A stretch of 64,000 bases of DNA from Serripes groenlandicus (lineage: Eukaryota; Mollusca; Bivalvia; Cardiida; Cardiidae), in contig JASEVX010000005.1 of NCBI GenBank assembly GCA_031761405.1, positions 3,624,050-3,688,049 of the forward strand, read 5' to 3'. The notes under the pieces are model-generated. The model made no database searches, was not told where the DNA came from, and was given only the letters and a program-made list of their open reading frames with translations. The translations under genes and the position numbers were made by a program. This document shows positions 11,500 to 22,800 of this stretch, piece by piece (position 1 is the first letter of the stretch; every line of letters begins with the position of its first letter).

Positions 11500-11990
11500 A
11501 AGGAGCAATTGTTCTTTTGGCGACAATCTTTTCCTAAATCGTCTGTTGCAAAGGCCTCAGAAACCATCTCTAATAGGGAAATGGTTTAGCAGAAATGTGA
11601 CCATTTACAGCATTTGTTCCAGTCATATTGACTGGTTGAAAAAGGCAGTCGCCAAGTGGCATAAGAAAAGGGCTGATCTATTTGCTTCTTTACCATGATG
11701 CAGGTGATCGATTTAGGATCATCTTGGCCCTCATGTTTTAACCTCGTTCATTATAAATGTATTCCTTGATTTGCTGAAAGTCTTTACTTTATTATTTTCT
11801 GTTCGTAATAATAGACGACAGTAATACGAATTCCAAATATGTTTTGATAATGCAAGAAACATGACATAAACATTATTATTGTCTAGTCAATTACTCATAA
11901 ATCCCTTTTTATGGCCAAAGTATGCTCTTTAATTTTTGTTTATAATTATCTTGCATATTTTTCGTAAATAGGTAGTATATTAGAGAATAG
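11500..11990 (+). repeat. Dispersed repeat family, copy 1
   Basis: Colinear with 20860-21330 over more than 400 bp: shared blocks include a cgtctg(t/c)tgca segment, CATATTGACTGGTTG, AGTCGCCA(A/G)GTGGCAT, GATGCAGGTGATCGATT, CATCTTGGCCCTCATG and TTCTGTTCGT. A degenerate, partly inverted match also appears at about 20120-20360, and a partial one at about 29590-29860. No protein is encoded. Confidence 0.7.
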
Positions 11991-12132
11991 TATGTCCCTG
12001 ACGTAACATATGAACTTTATCTGACGAGGTTGGGAGAATTGATAATTGGCGAGCCTTTTGCGAGACAATTATCCTTTTTCACAGCCGAGTCTGATAAAGT
12101 TCATGTCGAAAATCAGGGACGTAATATTCTAG
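11983..12132. mobile_element. Foldback MITE-like element
   Basis: The ends are inverted: AGAATAGTATGTCCCTGA on the left against TCAGGGACGTAATATTCT on the right, with an inner pair ATGAACTTTATCTGA / TCTGATAAAGTTCAT. About 150 bp, no coding capacity. Confidence 0.7.
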
Positions 12133-12134
12133 TT

Positions 12135-13235
12135 ATCTTGCATGTAAAATTATGTTTTCAGGTAAATCTACTTTCATTTTAACTAGTTTTAATAAATAAC
12201 ATACAACATTACAAAAGCCCATCTATGAATGACCTCACCTTAAATAGAATGACGTCACGCGCGTGCATAAATCCGCGCCGAATTACATTGTGTACACACG
12301 ACATACGGAAGCTAAAGAGTTCCGACTTTAACTCCATATTTCTCGATTATTACTACTTAATTTGTATATCTGGTGTGACATAATACCTTAAAATGGCAAA
12401 ATTAACTCGAACATATTCTTAGTAGAAGTGTAAGTATTGCGGATTGGCCGTCGCTTCAGTACACAAGATAGGTCAAATGTATGTCAACCGCCTTGTTTTG
12501 AAAATGAATGTAGTTGTGTTGGATCTGAAAGTCAATGTATAAAGTTAGTTCAGGCTATGGAAGTTCAAGTAACACTCAAAGTTTAAATAAAGATGACTAT
12601 ATTCAAGACCGGTGTGATGCTTAGGCTTAGTCGTCGTTTAGATTGGAGACATTAATTTTTGGAAAAGGATACCGTCACTGTTGTGGGTAGACATGTCGAA
12701 GACACGTTACGAAACTTTTAGTTTTAAGAATGATCACTAGCTGTACGTAAATGATAAAGTTGTTTAATAAGAAGAAACATTTTCTGGATATCTCGAACGC
12801 ATAATGATTTTCTGTCGGAACTGCTGTATGAAAGAGGAATCCATGAGTAGATGAGGCTGTTCGAAAACCCTTTCTCGTGGTAGAACCCAGACTGACGATA
12901 GAAATTAAACATTTGTCGTTTAACGTGGGTGTATTAAAATTACTTGTGGAAACAAAGATAGGACATTACTCGCTTCAGATTGTATTTAAACAAGGTTACC
13001 TATGAAATGATCACGTGAGAATAAACAGGTCTATGTATGCTACATTTTCAACGAAGAAAGACAGTTCATCAAGTAAGACTGAAAATGCAGATTCCGTGTG
13101 ATTTATTTAACGATATTCTTTTCGATTTGTATTTGCATTTGTACAATGTGTTGAAGTGTAATTAAAACAATAATAACTTTATTTCTGATTGTTATTTTAT
13201 GTTAGAGCATTGCTTTGACTGCTATACTATCAACA
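12135..13235. other. No gene recognised
   Basis: Contains the CRE-type site at 12250 and otherwise only short, unsupported frames. Confidence 0.4.
12250..12257 (+). promoter_or_regulatory. Palindromic TGACGTCA (CRE-type site) next to a GC-richer patch
   Basis: A perfect CRE followed by CGCGCGTGCATAAATCCGCG, a CpG-rich island by local standards. Could mark a promoter; no coding exon follows that I can recognise. Confidence 0.25.
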
Positions 13236-13239
13236 TAAT

Positions 13240-13465
13240 TGAGCCGTTCCACGATAAAAACCAACATTATGGATTCTGCGTAATGTTTCGAACCAGATCA
13301 GCCTGCAAAGGCTAATCCGGTCCGACACATTCCGTCTCAGGGGGATAGAGGTATTGAGCAATGATTCCTTAAACAGAAAATTCACAGGAGGCGAAACGTG
13401 TCTGTTCGGGTTAGCCTGCACGGCACGCTCAGCTCGGTTCGATAGTTTTTTGGTGGAACGGCTCA
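13240..13465. mobile_element. Palindromic MITE, family 1, copy 1
   Basis: Begins TGAGCCGTTCCACGATAAAA and ends in its imperfect inverse, GTGGAACGGCTCA. Internal landmarks CCGTCTCAGGGGGATAGA and GGGTTAGCCTGC are shared with the copy at 23218-23479. Confidence 0.8.
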
Positions 13466-13799
13466 TTTATATTTCAGAAAAAGTAGTTCCAGCGATTATG
13501 TCATTTCTAAAAATAAGTAGACTGATAAAGATAAAAGTTTATCATACCAGTAGACATGTAAACGAAAGGTTTATCATACCAGTGTTATACGTCACGTAAT
13601 CTGCTCATTGCATGATAAAATAATAACCCATTACGTCTACGTCTGAAAGTATTTATTTTTCAAATGTCAGAAAATTAAGTACAATTTTAAAAAATGCGGA
13701 TAAATCAAACTGAATTTGCATGCAAAGGTTTATGTTAAAAGGATAGCTTAGCCAAGTCAATGAGAATTTTTTCCATTAGATGCTAACATATATTTTTGT

Positions 13800-14255
13800 A
13801 TAATTGAAAATAACTTTAAATATTTTACAATTTTCAAAACTAGACTTATTGATCAACTTGATCAAAGTTAGAATAGGTCAAACAAAGTTGGCATATTATT
13901 CTAAATTTAAAAAATACGATTTTCTTATGAAATATATAATTTCGAATAACAAATGGCGTAAATTTTTTGCTTGTTTTAGATTAAGTTTTAATGGTATTCA
14001 ATTAAGAACAGAGGCATTGCAAAGTTTGCTCTACCAACCTAATTGACAACGAAAATAATTTTATTTTATGTTGTCCAAAATATTCAGATATCAGAAAATA
14101 TCATCTTGGTAATATGCAATGGCCCAATTTTTATTTTTTTTAACCAATACGTGTCAAGTTCAAAAAAGAAAGTATTAATAAATCTATGCAAATATATTTC
14201 GGAAGGTTATTCTATTCGCGATGACGTTATAAAGCGTGTTGCTGTTCCCTAACGT
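13800..14255 (+). pseudogene. LINE ORF2 C-terminal remnant
   Basis: Two adjacent frames read KWRKFFACFRLSFNGIQ and, after a stop and frame change, VSSSKKKVLINLCKYISE. The order 'W-R-x-x-x-x-x-R-L-S ... then K-K-V-L-x-x-L-x-K-Y' is typical of the region after the reverse transcriptase in non-LTR elements. Several stops and frameshifts; no reverse transcriptase remains. Confidence 0.55.
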
Positions 14256-14689
14256 ATTCTTATTGTGTATCTTTTTTTATTTTATATACCAAAAATGATT
14301 TATCTGACATACTGTATATATAGGATCTGACATGAGTTGGCATTTCATATACAGTTTTATTAAACGAGATCAAGAAATTTAATATTAAGCGAGCTCTTGG
14401 CGAGCTTTATAACACATGCTTTGGACAAATCGGGTTTTCGCTGTCAGAAAATAGTCCCAACATGTAATACTTAATAAACTAATATGAAAAAGGCAAAAAC
14501 TCATCACGAGCACAGCGTCTATAATGGGTCTAACCTGTAGGTATGTGACTACCATGATAAAGGAATCTGTTTCAAGCTATCAGAACTAAGACCACTGTTG
14601 TACACTATTCCTACTTTATCTCTTGGTGCAAAGTCAAATCTTCAACAATTTTAACATTCAATTCACCACATGAATATAATCAAAATAGA

Positions 14690-15620
14690 AAGGTAAACAA
14701 AAGATAGTGAAAACAAGTTTTTCCTTCAATTAGGCTTAGTGACATAGTTTCTGGGTTAAAAGCAATGTTCAAAACATCTATTCCGCCAAAGTTTCAACAT
14801 GCTAACATTAAAAGAACAGCTGTCAGAGTGTTTATAACAAGATTTTCCTTTAATTTGGTCTAGTGACCTTATGTTTGACCCGACTTGACCAATATTTGAA
14901 CTTGGTCTAGATATCAATAATCATCAGGCGAACATTCTGACAAAGTTTCAAGATGCTGAATTAAACCTTGAGGTCAAGCTGTTTACAAGATTTTTCTCAA
15001 ATGTTTTTCTTTGGACCTCATTGTTGTTTTTATCCAACATGACCTATATTTTAGTCTAGATTTCACCAAAACACCAATTCTGACAATATTTCAACATGTT
15101 AAAATAAAAAATGCAGCATTCAAAATGTCTGAGTGTTAACAAAATGTTACTTCATTTTGGTATAGTGACCTAGTTGTTGACCCACCATGACCCTTATTCT
15201 TACTAGGTCTAGATATTGTCAAGACAAACATTCTGACAAAGCCTCAAGCTGCTCAAAGCAAAGTGTGGTTTCTAGACTAACAAGATTTTCCTTCAATTTG
15301 GTGGAGGGACTTAGTTTATGACCCAACATGACCTAGTTTATGACCGAATATATTTAAACTTAGCCTAGATGTCATCAAAAAAGTTATTCTAAAAACATTT
15401 CAACATGCTTAAGTTTAAAATAAGGCATCCTGAGTGTTTTCAATATGTTCCTTTAAATTGACATTGAAACCTAGTTTTTCACCTCACAAGACCCAGTCTA
15501 TAACTTGGCCAAGATTTGATCTAGATGATTTTCAGATAACCTTTCATTCATATTGGATGTTGTAAAATGTTGCCTGTAGATTGTTCACAAGGCAAATGTT
15601 GATGGCCTGTGACCGAAGGA
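14690..15620 (+). repeat. Six degenerate tandem units (~120-160 bp) of a bivalve-type repeat
   Basis: A TTTTCCTT(C/T)AATTTGGT-like start followed by (C/T)TAGTGACCTAGTTTTTGACC recurs near 14715, 14840, 15000, 15148, 15285 and 15448, with ACATTCTGACAAAGTTTCA inside each unit. Noncoding. Confidence 0.75.
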
Positions 15621-15789
15621 AATCAGACAAAACCTGATCATAAAAAACACAAACTGTGCAATAAAAAAACAGGACTTCCTTTATATACTACATTTAATTA
15701 GATAAAACAAGTTGATATGATTTTGATAAACTTATCCGTTAATAAAGATTACCTTGTATGAATCCATTAGTAATATATGTAATCAGCTG

Positions 15790-16230
15790 AAGTTCCTCTC
15801 CTGTCCTGTCATAACAGCTGTTATTCCATCAGTAAATGGGTTTCTCTCAATATATTCCCTTGTTTGATGATGATGCAGGAAGTTATATCCCACAGTCAAA
15901 GATGCATGCAATTTTCATTGTTTTCACAGGCACCAATGACCAACGGGTATATCACTAACTGCCTATATGAACTTCCTCTCCCATTATCGCCATAACAGCT
16001 GTGATTCCATGATTGTACAGGTTGATCTCAATCCATTTACTGTTTTGATGTGTATGCAGGAAAGAATATTACCCCACAGTCAAAGATGCATGATATTTTC
16101 ATTGTATAGACAGGTACCAATGACCAAGGGGTATATCACTAACTGCTTATATGAATTTCCTCTCGAGTTATCGCCATCAGAACTGTTATTCCATGATTGT
16201 ATGGGATGTTCTAAATCTATTCTGTTTTAA
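15790..16230 (+). repeat. Tandem repeat, 2.4 units of ~180 bp
   Basis: CCTCTCC...CATAACAGCTGT...ATTCCAT recurs at about 15797, 15975 and 16158. The first two full units share CCCACAGTCAAAGATGCATG and an (A/G)CCAATGACCAA segment. Confidence 0.8.
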
Positions 16231-16234
16231 AATA

Positions 16235-17120
16235 AAAATTGATGCAGATTATGATTGACTGCTGTTATAATAAATGACATCAGACAATAACTGCAAATAA
16301 AAGTGGCTTTATATAAAATAAAATGATAAGTTAAAGAATGAGATTACAAACACTATTTATACCTTTTTCCTTTTAAATAGCCTAATATTTAAGAAATAGA
16401 CCAAAATTGAAAACAATATACATGTTTATTAGTTATGTCAAAAAGCAAAGCTTTGGGTTCTGTAACCAGTTTTGTTTTAGACCAGTTTGTACCTCTGTGC
16501 AGTCTTATCTGGATTATTCCTTTAAACCAGTGACTTTAAACTTATCTTTTTTACATCAATTGTGAAACAAGCTTTAATCTTATATTAATCACGCTCAATT
16601 TTCTGGAGATACAACCAGTTCTCGCCCAATTTGTGCGGAAAATCACAATCTTCACTGAATTCTGATTCAGATATATGGGGCATTTTTTTAAGAATTAGGT
16701 AGTCTTTGAGGATTCCGGTGTATTTTGGTATTTTTATACATTTTTCATTTGAGTATATTTGGGCAAAGATGCTTCTATAATTTTTTTAAAAGGGACCAAT
16801 TCCCCACTTGTGTTCAGAAAAATTAGCCATTGAGGGGTTTATACAGATATTATTATAATTACTGATGATACAGATGTAACTTACATTTGTGTTTATCTTA
16901 TGAAGATGACATTTGACCTTACAGCATATGATGTTTGAAAGCATTGTGAAAAAAAGGTCAAATTGTTGACATTATGCAAAATATACTTCTCACAATGCTT
17001 TTGAATTAAAATCAATTGTGCATTTTCGAATTCTTAAGATTTAACTGTTTTGAAAGATGTTTTTATACTTACTTGAATGATGTTTAGCTGCAGGGTGGAT
17101 TCTTTTAAAGAATCGCAGTG
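16235..17120. other. No gene recognised
   Basis: Only a short inverted pair AAAGCATTGTGA / TCACAATGCTTTT (about 16937 and 16991) stands out. Confidence 0.4.
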
Positions 17121-17125
17121 GTCCT

Positions 17126-17628
17126 GACGGTTTCCAGAATTCTTGACCCCAATTTCCTAAGAATAGTTGACCCCAATTTATATAGGTGTGAATGGATGAT
17201 GGTTCTTTTGTTGAATAATCACTACATTTAGATAATGATTAATGTAATAATGATGTATGTTTTAACATTGTTATAAATTATCCTATATCATGGTTTTCAA
17301 AGTATTCTTAAGATTTGAAGTATTGTTTTGATAGAGGACAGCTCCTCCTTTTATCACAATCTTCCTTATTCATTAATATAACTATACCTTAGCCAGAAGT
17401 CAACCTGTCATGTACATATTCTCCTTTTCTCACCATATGTTTTCAAAGTCGTCTGCAGCAGATTAACTAGTTAGAACACATCAAGATCATTTAAATAATC
17501 AATCAACAGGTAAGTAAGTATCAATAATCAGTCTTTTGTTTATGACACCTGTAAAACCATCCATTCACACCTATATAAACCGATAATGGGGTCGAGAATT
17601 CTTTGGGTCGAGATTTCTGGCTACCGTC
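17126..17628. mobile_element. Non-autonomous DNA transposon with ~75-bp inverted ends
   Basis: The left end, GACGGTTTCCAGAATTCTTG, matches the inverse of the right end, and both arms continue into TTATATAGGTGTGAATGGAT (17178 onward; inverse near 17558-17577). About 500 bp with no coding capacity. Its interior contains a copy of the AAAGTCGTCTGC motif. Confidence 0.7.
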
Positions 17629-17629
17629 C

Positions 17630-19510
17630 TGACATACAATGTGCCTTGTTAAGATTCATTTTTGACTATCACATCCTTTTATCAATTGTAAATTTTTTAA
17701 AATTGTGTCTCGGCCACGGATATGTGTCTCCAGTCAAGTCTTTTAGAAAACTTCTTTAAACTTCCTTTTTTGGACACCCGATACGTCTCTTGAATACACT
17801 GGGGACGTTTCTTCTTGGGTTCTTTTAGTCTAAAAAGCTGTTAGTTTTAACTGATTTGCCATTAGTCTTAAATATTCCGTCCACATTGCAAATGTGTTCA
17901 CCACTAAAAAATGAAGTGGATGCCATGCAGTAGACACGGAAGATATTACGTCATTAAATCGTCATTAAATGTGTAAACAATCTGCACTCGAGAACTTCGA
18001 ATAACACTTCTAAAAATAGATTTACTTTCTTATGTGCTATTTTTGTGATATTTATGCTTAGGGACTTGGGGGTCATATTTATTTCTTACATCATACAGTA
18101 AGCGTGGGAGTTCCGGATCACTAACGAAACAAATAGTGATAGCTAGAATAAAGGAATTGAGAATTTAAAAGAAAATTTTGCAGTTTAATGGCAAAATATC
18201 CCGCCTTTAATCTTATTTTTGTTGTCTGTCACACACATGACCATTGTTTTGGTGTATTTGGGCAGAGACATAAATACATGTCTCTGATTTGGGTCACAGG
18301 GTGTATGTTCAACCAATTTTTGCATCGATCTTTGACTGTCAAAGGAGTTTTGTCAGAAGGACTGACGACTTTAGCAGGTCTGTGAAGCATTGTCATTGAT
18401 CTAGTGAAACAAATTTAACACGAAGGGACTCGTAGCCGATAGGTTCTGGTTATCAACCTTTACTGTAAACAAAACAGTTATTGCCGTTATCTCGGGAACC
18501 AGCTTGATTTGGACGGATGTGACGTCGGCCGGATATGAATAAATGTCGGCCATGGTTCCCTGCTTTGTTCTATGTAATTTCATTTGGATTTTATGAGCTG
18601 GGCCGTAGTATCTTTGCACCCAATTTTTTTCCATACTGAATATAGAAGATTTCCCCTTATTAAGGTTAAACCTCATAACGAGCTGTGCTCGTTATTAAAT
18701 AATCACAAAAAAATATTTTTATGACCGATGATGGTCCCTTTACCTCGTTCATCTATCGTGACGTTTGTGTTTACCGGATACACGTTCTCAATAATTGTAA
18801 ACATTTACGGATAAATACAACAATAGTGATTCGGACATGTTATATTACAGACGTTACATATAAAGAAACACGTAATGGGTATATTATATCGGATACAAGC
18901 ATTGTCATGTGATAAAGTTATATATTTATTTACTTCCACATTGTAAATGGCCATTGACGAATTTTGTCGATATTTGCCAATAAAGGATTTATTGATTGAT
19001 TGACAAAATACTAAGCTGCATTTAAGACCAAGTATCGGATACATCTGCGATACAACAAAATCGGTAAATCTGTCCGAAACATTCTACCAAAAACACATAA
19101 CAGTTATGTACAAATAAAACGAAACACGAGAAATAAATGCGCATTTATTGCCAGCTATTTCCGATCCACACAAGCCAGGTGATGGGAATAACACTTTTGC
19201 CAGGTTATTTCAAAATCTAATCATGCATTTGAAAGCTGTAGTACTGCACATCTCGGACTGCTCGCTCAAACAACATCACGCTCATAGGCACACATGTACA
19301 AATATACATTGGATTGACATTGTGGCAACTATGTCTTGCACATAAGAAGTTAAATCGACTTAATAGAAGACCATTAAAACATGTGAAAATTACCTATATC
19401 TGTATTGCTGTTTAAATTCTAGATACATGTATATGCTTATTCAGGGACAATTTACAGATGTGTTGAATGTGCTGCCGACACCGAGATGTAGTATCACTCT
19501 GTGTTTCGCA
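17630..19510. other. No gene recognised; one retroelement-like tail
   Basis: A tail GCCAATAAAGGATTTATTGA with (TTGA)n at about 18975-19003 looks like a LINE or SINE 3' end. ATAACGAGCTGTGCTCGTTAT at 18673-18693 is a small hairpin. Frames at 18401-18676 and 19148-19345 are unassigned. Confidence 0.4.
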
Positions 19511-19514
19511 GCGC

Positions 19515-19668
19515 ATGCCTTTGCAGCAGACGACTTTTGAATGAGCAATTCCCCCAATTGCCACATTGTGTTCGATTTTATTAAATTATTACACATTCAT
19601 TTCGAGAGATGTTCCATATGTTTACCTAGATCTTTTCAAAGTCGTCTGCTGCGGATTTAAGTAAAAGT
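19515..19668. mobile_element. Palindromic MITE, family 2 (GCAGCAGACGACTTT ends), before receptor exon 1
   Basis: TTTGCAGCAGACGACTTTTGA at left and TTTTCAAAGTCGTCTGCTGC at right are inverse copies about 120 bp apart. It ends about 23 bp before the presumed exon 1 acceptor. Confidence 0.7.
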
Positions 19669-19690
19669 TTTAAGGTTTATTGATTTTCAG

Positions 19691-19878
19691 CTTCCAGGTG
19701 CCAAACTACCGACACCAAAAAATGAACTACCTATTACTGACTGTGTACGTGTTCGTTTCTATTGGTGGAGTTTTTTCACAAACAGGAACTGACGCAAAGA
19801 ATCTACGGACACATCTGTTCGTTACAGACGCCTACGACAAGACAATTATTCCATCTTTAGACCAAAGCTATATAAAAG
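19691..19878 (+). CDS. Receptor exon 1: 5' UTR, signal peptide and N-terminus
   Basis: The coding part starts at the ATG at 19722 and runs to 19878, where AAAG is followed by donor GTAACG. It encodes a leader rich in Leu, Val and Phe (MNYLLLTVYVFVSIGGVFSQ), then the start of the extracellular domain ending SYIK. An in-frame stop lies just inside the intron. A TTTTCAG at 19684-19690 may be the acceptor of a preceding noncoding exon; if so this exon begins at 19691. I chose this ATG because the signal peptide follows it directly. It ends in phase 1, which matches exon 2. Confidence 0.85.
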
Positions 19879-22800
19879 GTAACGTTTAACATGGAACATT
19901 TCGTTGTTGTGTTTTAATCTTCCGAATAATACATATCGCAGCACATTATTATAGTTTATTAAATAGTGTACAAGCATTTATCAGCATGCAGCAATTGCTG
20001 TTTATGAACTGGAAGAGTACATAAGCCTTATAACATTGAACTTCATACTCAGCCCTATTTGTACACATACGGTCGATATCGGGCCTGTGTTTAAGGAAGA
20101 GATGTCGTCTAAACCTATAAGTTGAGTATACCCATTTTCTGATGCCGCCTGGTGGCTAAATTTTAAACCAATCATATAGATTGAATTAATTATAAAGAGT
20201 CACTGGAAGAATATTTCTGCCAAATTAAGCTTAAGTCAGTCTCTGTTGTCTTCTCTGATGACGCCTGGTCGTCATTTACTTCAACCAACAGCTATCATAG
20301 AGGTACACGCACGTATTCAGAGGAGGAGATTTGTTTAAAGCTCTGTAGTACCCCTTTCTGACCTCGCAGCCAGCTGGAACAAAGGATTAAAAATGATTAA
20401 TTCATTGCTTCAAACTGTGACAATTTCAGAATATAATGGTCGAATTAAAAATGTTCGTAACCCAAATAATGACACATATCATTGCTTATTGGGAATTCTG
20501 GTCCTTTATGGCTTTCATATTTTTTGTAATACATCATAATCCTAAAAATGTATGTAACACCATTTATTTAGATGCAGAAACTTCATAGGCAAAATATGCC
20601 ATAGGTTGACATTGTGGTCCTTATTCTTTTTCGTAGTTTTCATAGCCGATAATATGTCTTGTAATGAAGTAAATTGACCTCCAGTTTCGGCGAATTCATA
20701 AGCATTTGTTTAGCGACATGTTCAAATTTACAAACAATTTGTTTTTACTTTGTTAGTTAGGGTGGATTATCTTTTGCATTCGGACTAACAGTTAAATAAT
20801 GTGGTACACTCCTAGAATATTGACCTTTTTAAAATATGTAGTAGGGTTGTAATGTCCTTTGGCGACAATTTCTTTCTAAGTCGTCTGCTGCAGATGCGTC
20901 AAAAACCGTCTCTATTAGGGAAAGGTTAATAGGAAATGTGACTCCCAACATTATTTATTCCTGCCATATTGACTGGTTGGAAAAGGTAGTCGCCAGGTGG
21001 CATCAGAAAAGGGCTGAAATGAACACATTTCCACCGATATTATCCATTTTCTTCCGTAGCATGATGCAGGTGATCGATTAGGCGTCATCTTGGCCCTCAT
21101 GTTTAAACCTCGTTCATTATAAATTTATTTCTAAATTTTCTGAAAATCTTTAATTTATTATGTTCTGTTCGTCATTATAGGAGAAAGCAATACGAATTCC
21201 ATTTTTTTGCGATCATACAATAAACGTGAAATGAACACAATCATCGTCTAGTCAATTAGTTTTAAAATCAATTTTTATTGCAAAAGTATGCATTTCAATT
21301 TTTGTTTACAGTCAGTTTACGTGTTTTTTTTCGTAAATAGATAGCACCTATAGATATTACCTATGTGAGTACAGGCGTCCGATTTTGTTTTGAGAAAAAC
21401 AATGGTAAAACCACACAATACCTCGTTAAAAAATTACAAATAGTCTAATTATATGGTTCTTATGCTATAATAATAATGACCGTAATGTTAATTCGAGGAA
21501 TCCCACACAGGACCGTGTTACTATAAATAGTCTCTCTAAATGATATTACATAAACAGACACTATTATTAACTATATCAACCATATATAGGCTATTCATAG
21601 TAAAATGGTCCTGGGTTGGATTCATCACATTTTCTCATACGAAATCATTACGTTCATTATTATTTTAGAATTGGGAAAATATAGAGATGCTATATGTAGT
21701 ATCTTAACGAGTTATTGTGTGTTTTCCCCAATATTTTCTCAAATAAAAACTCGGACGCCTGGGATGTAAGTGCATCTATTTCCAGATATTCATGTGAATT
21801 ACCACCTATTCTCAATACATGGACTAGACGAGGTCACGGAAACGTTAACGACATCAGGTTATTTATACATCTGGTGGGAAGATGATTACCTCACGTGGAC
21901 GCCGTCTGATTACGGGGGAATAGAATACTACCTCTGGCCACAGGTAGAGTGGTTAATCAACTTTCCCTTGCAGTTGCATTTTGACGTATCTACAGCAGAC
22001 GACTTTTGACGACATTGATGGAAAAGGAGAAACAATTCAATATGAGAAAATGCTCATGATGTGTTAAAATTGTGTTGATATATGGGTACATAAGTTTCAA
22101 AATTGTCTGCTGCAGATTTGTTGTAAGTGGGAAAGGGTTTACATTTATTTTTATTTTACATCGATTGTGAAAAAAGCGCTTACTTATCTTAAACACTCTT
22201 GATGTGAGGCGCCGGTTTCAGATATTTGAATTAATGCAATTAACGCGAGCTGTTTCGGTATCATCAAAGAATAAATGTATGGAACATGGTGACTCATTTA
22301 AAGCGCATCACGGAAATATACCCAATATCTACGTTTAGGAAATATTCATGAACAGCGTATTGGTCTACATTGTGTTTCGATTACAAACTTCAGCCTGTTA
22401 ATAACGGCTTTCCCTCCTTAGCGTTCGGGAGTGTGGCATTACGACTGACTCGCTGGGAAAAATGGACAGATATTGCTGGAAACTTACCAAGGAAACGCCG
22501 TGATGTAAATAAAATAATGTTGAAAGCAGCTAAAAACACCATACCAATCAATCCATTTAAATCATGGATGATGCGCAATTCCTCCTATTGTCACAATGAA
22601 TTCTAAGTCGTCTGCTTCAGAATTGTTGTACATGTACATTGGAAAGGGTTAAAAAATGACCCGCACTTCTTGTGAGCTGTACCGAGAATGTTAGGCTGAG
22701 ATCTTTTGATAGTTTATTTATTTATTTATTTATTTGATCGGGGTTAAACGCCATCTTTAACAATTTCTCAGTCATATCACGGCGGCCAGTTAACCTACTC

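Noticed and set aside
18401..18676. 91-codon - strand frame
   Set aside because: No recognisable domain, splice support or leader; not distinguishable from chance.
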